A DNA stretch of 14,818 nt from Phoronis ovalis (lineage: Eukaryota; Phoronida; Phoronidae), in contig JAOXYB010030422.1 in the NCBI GenBank assembly GCA_028565635.1, positions 1 through 14,818 of the forward strand, in the 5' to 3' direction. A model generated the notes under the pieces. That model saw nothing but the letters and a program-made list of their open reading frames with translations, was not told where the DNA came from and did not search any database. Made by a program: the position numbers and the translations under genes. Shown piece after piece: positions 1-9,000 of this stretch. Within the stretch, counting starts at the first letter, position 1; the number at the start of each line of letters is the position of its first letter.

Positions 1-1
1 T

Positions 2-112
2 GAAGCCGTTATAGCAAGACAAAGAAAAGGTTACATACGACGCCGACGCCGCATACCCTTTAGCTATATGCCCATTCACTATTACATAGTGATGGGCATA
101 AATAGGAAATAA
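2..112 (+). CDS. Probable C-terminal exon fragment of an unidentified gene (IQ-like basic motif)
   Basis: A frame open from the window edge encodes 36 residues and stops at TAA 110-112. It starts EAVIARQRKGYIRRRRR, which resembles a calmodulin-binding IQ motif (I-x4-K-G-Y-x-x-R), although the usual Gln is replaced by Ala. The rest, ending HYYIVMGINRK, is aromatic and ordinary-looking. Codons are more GC-rich than the flanks, with a CGACGCCGACGCCGC run that encodes arginines. The poly(A) cluster 270-300 bp downstream at 379-408 fits a real gene end. I do not recognise the protein. The IQ reading is inference, and an open frame of this length can arise by chance. Confidence 0.35.
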   Translation, partial: EAVIARQRKGYIRRRRRIPFSYMPIHYYIVMGINRK

Positions 113-378
113 CTCCTGGACACACACAAAGCTCCACTCATTTAAAAGTGTCACTTGACTGAGGAGTTTTATAGTTAATAATATGTGTTAATTTAACCAA
201 AAGTTGTTTAAATATAAACTAGAAGATAAACAATAACTAATATTTATCTTATGTTGTTCTGATGTATCTAATGGATCAGGATAATTATATATTTCAAGAA
301 CATTTATAAAGTAGTTGAAAACAAGTTGCGATTACAACAAGATTGCCATGTTGGTGTGTTGTTCCAGGCGTTGTTCAT
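113..378 (+). other. Probable 3'UTR of the left-edge gene
   Basis: AT-rich sequence with stops in all frames lies between the TAA at 110-112 and the poly(A) signal cluster. No protein or RNA gene is visible. The 3'UTR assignment depends on the left-edge exon being real. Confidence 0.3.
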
Positions 379-440
379 AATAAATTTATGAATAAAGGTA
401 ACAATAAAATCAGCTGTTTGTTTTTGTTTGTTTATTGTAT
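379..440 (+). terminator. Clustered poly(A) signals with GT-rich downstream element
   Basis: Three AATAAA hexamers lie at 379-384, 391-396 and 403-408. They are followed from 415 by a GTTTGTTTTTGTTTG tract. This is the classic arrangement of a metazoan cleavage and polyadenylation site on the + strand, and it would serve the gene ending at 112. Confidence 0.5.
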
Positions 441-828
441 TATAATGGAGCTTTTAAGTCTTATGTACTCAATAACAGATATTAGTCAAGTGCTTGGTAT
501 ACATTCATAACCTGGTATATTTATGTAGTACGACAATGACCCCTTTTAGCCAAATTATCTAATAAAAAGTACTTAGAAATTTGTTAAAACATGCATTACA
601 ATATCTTATAAAAAAAAGCGTACAAGAAGTTTAATTTAATAATTTCCAACCTTTTCGTAGCTTAACATTATATAAGTGCTTGTTAGAACTTAGCTAGTTA
701 GCGAGTTCAACTGAATTCATTAAAGAACTCGTAGAATTTGTTGGAATTCGTTAGAACTTTGATATTCCATGTTCGTTGTAATGAACTGAACTCATTAGAT
801 TAACTAATTAAACTTGTTAAGTAACATT
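441..828. other. Intergenic AT-rich stretch with repeated GAACT/AGTTC words
   Basis: No gene is visible. From about 680 to 800 the words GTTAGAACTT, GAGTTC, GAATTC, AGAACTC and AATGAACTGAACTCATT recur in both orientations. This gives a loosely palindromic, low-complexity patch just before the hairpin at 829. Confidence 0.4.
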
Positions 829-990
829 GAGGTTAATAGGCAGTTTCAAGTCCATTATGGAGATATAACGGGTCTCGACCGATTGAAAAGTTATAATGGG
901 CGAGACCTTTAGGTCGAGCCCATTATAACTTTTCAATCGGTCGAGACTCGTTATATCTCCATAATGGATGAGAAATTGCCTATTAATCTC
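829..990. repeat. 80-bp inverted repeat (foldback hairpin)
   Basis: Arms 829-908 and 911-990 are reverse complements at 72 of 80 positions, with only TT between them. Four of the eight differences would be G-U pairs in a + strand transcript. The stem contains CCATTATGGAGATATAAC and ATTGAAAAGTTATAATGGG. No open frame and no clear target-site duplication is seen. It could be a MITE-like foldback element, a local inverted duplication or the source of a long RNA hairpin. The near-absent loop and long arm do not fit an ordinary pre-miRNA. Confidence 0.9.
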
Positions 991-1244
991 TATATTAAAC
1001 CATAAATTTCATCGGTATAGTAATTAGTAGGATAAACAGTGAATGCAGGAAAGCTGTAATTTATTTGCATTTTATGGTGACGTCAGATGTCGTATCAACA
1101 ATGCATGCGTATATGATAAGCTCGCGTTATTGCAAGAGAAGAATGCCGCTAAAAACAGCAAATATTTTTTTAGTTAATCTTTAGTCAAAGAATTATTTCT
1201 TAAGTCAGAAAAATATAAAATATTATTCTATTGTACACATAAGC
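991..1244. other. Intergenic spacer containing a CRE site
   Basis: AT-rich sequence without a recognisable gene. It holds a perfect TGACGTCA at 1078-1085. The segment lies downstream of the small minus-strand ORF and well upstream of the phosphatase gene. Confidence 0.4.
1078..1085. promoter_or_regulatory. Consensus CRE palindrome TGACGTCA
   Basis: An exact match to the CREB/ATF site. No transcription start can be placed beside it, so function is not shown; it may be chance. Confidence 0.3.
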
Positions 1245-1250
1245 TTTATT
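1245..1250 (-). terminator. Poly(A) signal for the small minus-strand ORF
   Basis: TTTATT on the + strand reads AATAAA on the minus strand. It lies about 45 nt after the stop codon at 1295-1297 and is followed by a TTATGTGTAC stretch. Position and orientation fit the 3' end of the 44-residue ORF. Confidence 0.4.
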
Positions 1251-1294
1251 TAACACTAACAACAATTTGAATACAACATTGAATTTAGAGATAT

Positions 1295-1429
1295 CTAAAT
1301 TTCTTCCTTGTCATATTCCATTGTTAAAAAGTCGTCTGCTAACTTGGGCACAGGAAAACTTCTCGCGCTGCGTGTGTATGGTAACAACATAGACGCAACA
1401 AATATAAGAAATCTTCCAGCTCTTTTCAT
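1295..1429 (-). CDS. Hypothetical 44-residue protein with N-terminal hydrophobic segment
   Basis: The ATG at 1429-1427 opens a 44-codon frame ending in TAG at 1297-1295. Residues 1-6 are basic (MKRAGR). Residues 7-17 are hydrophobic (FLIFVASMLLP). A basic segment, YTRSARS, and an acidic tail ending EYDKEEI follow. This could be a secretion signal with a roughly 20-residue peptide after it, a small membrane protein or a small mitochondrial protein. In-frame codons continue upstream, but only from a TTG at 1480, so the first ATG is preferred even though its Kozak context is weak. A downstream AATAAA supports a transcript end. I do not recognise the family. It may instead be the last exon of a larger gene, or noise. 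Confidence 0.35.
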   Translation of the reverse strand: MKRAGRFLIFVASMLLPYTRSARSFPVPKLADDFLTMEYDKEEI

Positions 1430-1608
1430 CAATAATATGTAATATTGAATTTTTAAATTAGTTTTAAAATTTTTATTCAATATTTAACACTATGCAACAG
1501 AATACATGTCGTGTAAAAATGCAAAAACAGTCATTTTGCAACTTCGTCATCTAGTGTGTGCCGGTTCGCGTGACTATCAAACCATGTTCGTAACGGTCCA
1601 CGAGAGAT

Positions 1609-1674
1609 CCATTATAGCTTTCACAACTGTCCATTATAACTTTCAAACCAGACCATTATAGCTTCTCGTGATCC
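1609..1674. repeat. 22-bp tandem repeat, three units
   Basis: CCATTATAGCTTTC, CCATTATAACTTTC and CCATTATAGCTTCT begin at 1609, 1631 and 1653, an exact 22-bp period. The first halves of the units are well conserved and the second halves diverge. The middle unit, CCATTATAACTTTCAA, matches the stem of the inverted repeat at 829-990 (CCATTATAACTTTTCAA at 919-935) apart from one inserted T. Confidence 0.8.
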
Positions 1675-1685
1675 ATACGGGCCGA

Positions 1686-1715
1686 CACGTGATGCGATTT
1701 AGTGAATCTGATTGG
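1686..1715 (-). promoter_or_regulatory. Possible promoter elements: E-box CACGTG and CCAAT box
   Basis: CACGTG lies at 1686-1691. ATTGG at 1711-1715 reads CCAAT (CCCAATCAG) on the minus strand. They sit 260-290 bp upstream of the 44-residue ORF and just outside the 22-bp repeats. Assigning them to that gene is inference; they could equally serve a + strand start towards the phosphatase gene. Confidence 0.25.
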
Positions 1716-2998
1716 GTAAGAGACACGGGTGGTTTAATATAATGTTCTAACGAAGGAATTGTTCAAGAGAGATGACTCTGCAGGCACAATTTATTTACAC
1801 TTTATACTTTATGTTAAATTTTAGCTAATTAAATAAAAAGATAGCCAAATGAAGTATAATTCTGGCTTTGGCCTAAAATAAAAAAAATGTGTGTTTCCAG
1901 TAGTGGTCAGAAAAAAATAGGGTAGGTAGGTAAATTTATTGACCAAAACATGAAACACACAATGAAAGAAAAACAACATAAGCATTTGCTGTAAAATATG
2001 AAAAAAGTTTTTTTTTTAAATTGGCATCATGAGAGCAAGGGCAATAGGTCTAGCACAGAAAGAATTATAGTTTATTTATTTTCTTTTTATTCAGTCTTCT
2101 GCTCACATGGAAATAGCATTTTCCGTGATTTTGTGTGCAAAGTTAATGTTACGAAACACGAACATTTCTCACCTTAATATACTCGGGAAAAGCGAAACAC
2201 AATTCAACATACAGTACTTCCCGCAATATACTATAGTGATAAGGTGGAACTGGGCAAACATCTCCAGAATTTCAGATTCATTGCCGGTTCCCACTAGCGC
2301 AATTTTTACACTTTTACTGATGCTATTCTCTGTAGAATTCTTTTATCTACCAATAGTTGATACATAATCATTATTTACTGTCTTAATATATGCTAGACCT
2401 ATTGCCTATGATGAGAATTGATCAAGTTATCCGAAACACAATTTTTTATTTTAGGCCTTACATTTTAAAAACTTAACGTTTTAACCAAAAATGGTAACTG
2501 TACAGGTCATATGATCAGATAAATTACAGATTGAGAAAGTTTTTTAAGTTGCTAACTTTATATCTCTCTTCATTTAAATTGGCTAAAATTATATAAAGTA
2601 TAAAGTGTGATTAAATTTGCACCAAACAATATTCGTTACCTTATCTTGCACTCCAACACTGGAAATCTTGCCTAGAGTGTGTATACTTTCACCATTCACC
2701 ATTAAAAAGGGTAACAGCGTTCACCAACAATTTCCTCACCTCATTTACTCATGAATAGTGATATTCACCACAGCTTCCAAAAACAATTCAACAATACATC
2801 ACGGTACATGATTAACTTATTAATGCAAAAAGTATATACCTTCCTCATCTGCCTTGCACACGGCAGTGTGTTATCAGATTAGAAGCTCTGTCCCGTTGTT
2901 CAGCACTTGAAAGAAATTAGAATAGCTCAAAAAACTTTCAGGGTATTTAATAAAAAATTGTAATCGTTGACTCTGACTGTTTAATCTCTTTTTTGTAG

Positions 2999-3084
2999 AT
3001 CGATTGGGACCAGCTGGACGATGGCTTCGTCACAAGCTATTAAATGCCATAGTTGTGGGCACACCAGTTTTAGTAGCAATACAG
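2999..3084 (+). CDS. Phosphatase exon A: N-terminal region and first membrane segment
   Basis: The acceptor TCTTTTTTGTAG has a strong pyrimidine tract and the donor is CAG|GTAATT. The frame starts with a split codon (AT from this exon), then RLGPAGRWLRHKLL and a hydrophobic NAIVVGTPVLVAIQ. It ends in phase 0 and reads straight into the next exon. Another frame holds an ATG at 3021 followed by a zinc-ribbon-like peptide, but it does not join downstream. Confidence 0.8.
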
Positions 3085-6000
3085 GTAATTATATGGCGTC
3101 TAAAATTTCAATTCAATTTGTAGTTTTTTGTCTTAAATAGAGTGCTTGCTCTCATGCTTGAAAACTGATGTATTTGTATAATACGTTCTCTTAAAATTGT
3201 GCTTGTAAAAAGCTGGCTAATTATTATTTCTCCTTTTGGAGTCCCTTGGTTTAAATTGCAGTATTCAACCTCTCTATCTCTCTATCTCTATCTCTATCTC
3301 TATCTCTATCTCTATCTCTATCTCATCTCATCTCATCTCATCTCATCTCATCTCATCTCATCTCATCTCATCTCATCTCATCTCATCTCATCTCTCTCTC
3401 TCTCTCTCTCTCTCTCTTTAATATAACAATATTAATAGTTTGAAAATATGGGGTTTGATATAAAGTAATATTTCTGGAAAAACATATTAGAACTTGCAGT
3501 TTTAAACAGTAATTTTCGCTGTAATACATGTTGGAATTATAGTAAATTTTGAAATCTGAGGTTGTAATTGAAGGCACTGTGAGGTAACAGCTTTCACTTC
3601 ATTGTTCTATGTAATTATCAATGATATTAAACAGACAATACACTCCCCAATTATGTGACCTCTTAAAAAGATGATGTTTTGAAAACTTTCTGCTAGCATT
3701 CACAAATTATTCTAAAAGGTCATAGATATCTATTTTTTAAATTTCTGGAAACAGACAGTGTAATAGTTATTTATTTTCTCAAGTTATACAATGAAGACTA
3801 CTTCCAGGGTTTTAAAAAAATCAATAAGTTCTGACAATAAATGTCTTCAGCATCTGCAAGCTGTACATAATCCTTATTTCATCTAATTAGCTTACAAGGA
3901 GTTATAAACTACATATTAATGTATTAAGTCTTAGACTCTGGACCCATGCATGTCTTAAGCTTTTGATTGTGGCTGAAAAAGCTGAGATTAAGTATAATGT
4001 GAAGCTGTCAGTGAATTAGTTATTGATTTTTGTTAGTAATGCTGCACTGTTTTTTCTTGTTAGCAATACTTTCGACCTCATTTTCTAATTGCTCTAAAAT
4101 TTGTCTGTTTCTCTACTAGAACTCATGCTGTACAGTCATTTCCTGCTATTGTTGCCTATGCAGTATCTGTTAGTCCAGGATGTCAAGATTGATAGCTTTT
4201 CCATTTTACAGAATAAGAATTTTAGTAAACTAAAAAAAAGAATAAGAAATCCATACACTGTATTATGTATATATGTTTTTTATTTACAGAAATACCGGAC
4301 TCCCAGACGAGACAAGATGATGCGTTTATTAAGTTTTTTGGGAACAGAAGAATTTTACACCCCTATAGTTGTTTTGTTAATTTGGTAAGTACATGGATGA
4401 GTAACTGCTTGATGGACTGTGGAGGGGAGAATACCTTGCTTTATTTCCTGTGATGTATAATTAGTGTTGGTGACAGGCCATGCTGCAGCTGATGTAAAAA
4501 AAAACACTAGACAGAAGAAAGAATAGTACTAAATAATCTTGAAATTATTGTGGATAGGAGTCCAGTGCTCTAAATTTTTTTGGTGTTTCGTTGATGTTCC
4601 ACATATTGGCATTGACAACTGTTCGATTTTAATTAGTGTGTAAACCGCACTCTATAGAATGTCCGCCCTTGATGGCCATGTCTAGTGATGGCCACGTCTA
4701 GTTCCACGATTAGTGCTACTTTCAAGTACTTTCTTTTGTTGCAGGATTGTTGATATTCGTCTGGGAAGATTATTTACAATTCTTTTAGGAATAGGCATGT
4801 ACCTTGCCACATTTTTCAAGGTAAAAGAACAGTTAGGCAGTCCAATAGCTATACACTAGTTGAAGTTTTCTAACCGTTAAATAGAGTGTCGCAACATCCT
4901 CCAGTTGGTGCTTTGAAATATGACAAAAATTAAAATTTTGCTCAATTCAAAATAATATTTAAAAACTTTTAGTTGTTGAATAATGCAATGAATCAATAAT
5001 CAGATTGCATTATAGAAAATGTACAATTGGTGCGACCTAGAGTACCACTGATGTGGCACGGAGATAACTAAATGAACTAGTAACAACTCTCTTAAAGTTG
5101 TGGAACTGATGAATAGCGTGCCACAACATCCTCTTGTTGTTGGTTACAATTGATGTATTGAACTGAAACAAAAAGTAAAACTATTTGCTGAACTCTAAGT
5201 GATATATTATAATAAAATTTTAGATGTTGAGCAAATGCAATGAATCAATAATCAGATTGTATTAAATTTATTGTTGGTGTGAACTGGAGATAATTAAATG
5301 AACAATTCAACAACTTAACCATCATGTACAATATGTTTCACATTGTTACAATATTCTCTTCAGAAGCTGTAGTGACTGTGACTTGCCAAAGACAGGCAGT
5401 CTAAAAATAAATTGTTTTAAAAAAATTAATAAAAGTCTCAGGCTGTAGAGCCAATAAATATTTTAGCAGGTGAGTACAACTTTGGTAGAACTTATTAGAA
5501 CTATAAACTGTATGTCACATTTTTAACAGCTAAAACAGTTACATGAAAAGACAATGTAGTAAAAATATGATGTTAAAAAGTCACCAACTGGAAGACTATG
5601 AAAATTTCCTTTTTTTTCCTATGTGACAATATAATCAGTATACGTAAATAAGTTGTCCCAAACGGTACTAGCCATAATGTTAAACAGAAACTGTAGATTT
5701 TTTAAAGTAGCAAACTGGATTTTATATTTTAATCTGCCAAAATTAAAACTAACTTTATCCCAATAAAGAAATAAAAAGGTCACTGATATAAGTCTCCAAG
5801 TAACTGTGATGCTTGCAGTGTATTTTTTCTGATGCTCTTCATTATATTTTGTTCCTGTTTTTTGCAGAATATATTTTGCTTGCCAAGGCCACCAACCCCT
5901 CCAGTGGTTGTTTTGGAAAAGGCACATGACTGGTATGTACTTCACACAATAACTATTCCATCACTATTATGAATATGATACCAGATCAAAGAATAAGTGT

Positions 6001-9000
6001 ATACAGATCCATAATGGATTTGTGCTTTAACTGATTTAAAGCTGGAAGGTACTGGTGTTTCTGGACTTCTATAACCATGATCTCTCCGGGTATCGAGATA
6101 ACGGTATGCCAGGACTAGTACAACCATGATCTGTTAAGGTATCACTACATGGTAACCTTGAGTTCTTTGACCCTGTAAAACTTATTTGTGAAGGTGTATG
6201 TTAGTGTGCCTTATGGACCAGCTAATATTGCTTGTTTCTGTAACTAGCAATTTGGTGCTTTGTTTTTGTGCCATCTTGCAAGTATTTGAATAGAAATGGT
6301 AATAAAATCTGATGAAGATCATAGACATGACCGGATTAAATTAAATGTGAATTTCTGTATTTAGTATGCCTATCATCAACTTGATATGTGTTTGCTTTAC
6401 TTTCAGGGCGTTACCAAGCCTCCATTCTGTTCTAGGGGTGATGCTACCTTGGTATATCTGGATCTATGCATACGCCCACTATCATCTTAGCTTGTCTGGA
6501 CTTGTCTCATTATTCTTTATCATTGCATTCTGTAAGTATTGCATACATGAAACTCAAATAGAGAAACAATATGGAATAATTCTCATTGTACTTACCATTT
6601 GCTTCAAATTGATATCTTAATTTGTAAACTAATTAATTAAATTAATCCTCTATTACATACAATATTGCAGAAGTTTAATAGATAAATTTAATCAGTTTGC
6701 TTCAAGTAATAGTTGTCTGAAGCAAATAAGTGTGAGAAAAACTAGAATATTCTAACCTTCATTCTCTGTGCTCAACTTTCTTGAAAGTCTATATATGTTT
6801 TCTTTGTAGGGTCATTTTCTGTGATGTTTAGTCGTGTGTACCTTGGTGTTCACAGCCCTGCAGACATAGTTGCTGGTGGCATTTTGGGCACGCTTGTTCT
6901 TTCATTATTTGTGCAAGTGGACGATCAATTATATCACTATATAGGATATGGTAATAATGGTGAGTGACATCCTCTTTTAACAAGACTTACTTGCTGCTAG
7001 AAATTATTGCTGCAGTTCCCTCAAATATGTAACTTGCCAAGTTACCTAATACAACCCTAGTCACCCTAATTTCTTTTATTCCAGTAGGAGATTCCAAATG
7101 CATGTCTTGTCAGTTCAGGATATTTGAAGATTGAATACGCCTGTGATAGTGGCTTCTGTATTGTTAAACATTTATAATACTTATATTGCATATTACCTCA
7201 GTTTTAAATATGTGTCATTTCATTTTTTTTTTGATTGAAAAAGATTTATAATAATCTACCATTTTCATTAAGTTTTGTAAGCAATGCTCATGAGCGACAA
7301 ATCAGTACTATGTATATCTAGGTTCATGAGGTTGGTTATGATCAGCACAAGCAAGTTCATGGTGGTGTTACTTTACACGGTTTAAAATCTTAATACTGTA
7401 GTATGTTTAAATGCATTCTACATTCTTCGCCTTTCTTTTCAGTAATTGCCGAGACGTTATGTGTAGTAGTGATTGCATTAGTATTACATCCCAGCTCAAA
7501 CCCACCTACATTATCTTATGGAGATGCAGTAAGTAACACCTGCTTTGATAAAGGTTGAACATTTGTGAAGTAAAATTTGCCTGGATTTTGCAATATACTA
7601 TAAATCAAGTCTGCTCAGGACTGTTACTTTACTACTGCGAGAGAATTTGAAAATAAATAACGCTGTATAATTCATCAAGTACAAGGGGAAGGCAGTTGAA
7701 ATAGTAAGGGGGAGGGAAGAAGGTAAACTAAGGGAAGGGAGAGGGCGTACACATTGTTCGACCTGTAGTAGTTATTCTGAGTATTTATTTATATGTTTTT
7801 GTAGAATAACTTAAAATTTGAAACAGTTTTGTTTCACACTTTCTCAAAAGCTTGTGTGAAGTATATAAAGAAGTATTTGATTTTTAGGCTGTTACAGTAA
7901 GCTGTGCCTACGGGATGATAGTTGCTCGCTCAAGAACTGTAGGTCAACATGCTGTTGCCACAGCCTTGTTAGATCACTCATATGTTGATGAAAGCCTATT
8001 AATGATAGCCTGTCTTGCTTTAGCAAGAATTGTTGTTGGTAAGAACTGCTGTAATTATTTTGTATATTGTAAACATTATGTTTGGTAGGTAATACATCAC
8101 ATCCATAAACCTTATCTAGTTAGTTCATGTTAGTGATCCATTTTAGGAACTACTCACTTTGAACTTTAGTAAATAACTTTTGTAAGTAAAATTTATGCAA
8201 AGTAAGCAGTGCTACAGTGGTATCCAAATACAACTTTAACAACTTGAATTTTTTGCGAAATGTAAGGAAATTCATAACCTGTATCATAAAGTTTGTTTCA
8301 TTATTTCCTGTTTGTACATGTAACTATTATTTCCTGCTTATAACTTCCTCCAACTCCCCCAGATATTCCAGTAGTTCCATATTCTACTGTAGTTATATAA
8401 ATATTTGTAGGGAACTTTTGAAGAGAAGGTTGGTTGTAAGTTAACGAAGTTTTAAAATGTTGTGCAACAAATTCAGGTTAACTTATTACACATGCAGCAG
8501 CATCTTTCCATGAAACTAAGTTATACTCTTTAATGTCAAGTTTTGAAATATGCCAGGCTCATTGTACATTCATACAAATTGTGTGTTTAGGTTTACCTGT
8601 GATTTTGGGCTTACGTGCAGTGACGAAAACCATTGTGAAGAACAGCCTTCTCTTTATGTGCCAATTGCTGAGCATAGAAGCATACAGCCATTCTGACTTC
8701 ATGAAGGTGAATCCAGCAGTCAATAAACACTACACTGCAGACTTTATCATACCTCCAATCAAAGTAAGCCCTAGTAACATACTTTTTAAACTGTTTCATA
8801 GATCTAGATTTAAGAGAGCGTGCATACTGTTTGTAGAACTAATATCAAATTGCTTTATAAACGAGTCACTATATTAATATTCTTGGGTTATGTTTCTACC
8901 CACCCCACATCTCAATTAACAAGCTCAGATATATTTTTTATATGAACATAAGCAGGCACTCATAATTTTAGTAAATTTCAAGTACTAGTTTCAAGTTTAG

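Larger units (their letters stand above)
1430..2998. other. Intergenic or upstream region, possible promoters, missing first exon not located
   Basis: The region holds the 22-bp tandem repeat at 1609-1674, an E-box at 1686-1691 and an inverted CCAAT box at 1711-1715. The remainder is AT-rich. Open frames here, such as the 86-codon frame at 2107-2367, resemble nothing known and show no coding character. The first exon or exons of the phosphatase gene probably lie here or further left. No convincing start codon with a phase-1 donor was found. Confidence 0.4.

Noticed and set aside
388-397. ATG AAT AAA G|GTAACA as a phase-compatible first coding exon for the phosphatase
   Set aside because: The phase fits, but it lies inside the poly(A) signal cluster and would encode only three residues; coincidence is more likely.
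829-990. Pre-miRNA
   Set aside because: An 80-bp arm with a 2-base loop is far outside normal precursor shape; a foldback element is simpler.
1609-1674. CRISPR array from regularly spaced repeats
   Set aside because: Three 14-bp words at 22-bp period with 8-bp gaps in a eukaryotic locus are a minisatellite, not a CRISPR.
2107-2367. 86-codon frame upstream of the phosphatase as a possible first exon
   Set aside because: No donor in it gives the phase needed for exon A, and the translation is not like an SGPP N-terminus.
3021-3084. ATG in exon A opening a CHSCGH zinc-ribbon-like peptide
   Set aside because: It is in a different frame from the phosphatase reading, and the frame breaks on joining to exon B. 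The other frame joins in phase and continues with family-like sequence.
3199-3577. Open frames of 61-75 codons across the microsatellite on both strands
   Set aside because: They consist of repeated Ser/Ile/Leu/Tyr or Arg/Glu and exist only because the simple repeat lacks stops.
5619-6127. Minus-strand frames of 108 and 61 codons
   Set aside because: They run antisense to exon D and its flanking introns, and the translations resemble no protein.
8611-8799. Minus-strand 62-codon frame
   Set aside because: Antisense shadow of phosphatase exon I.
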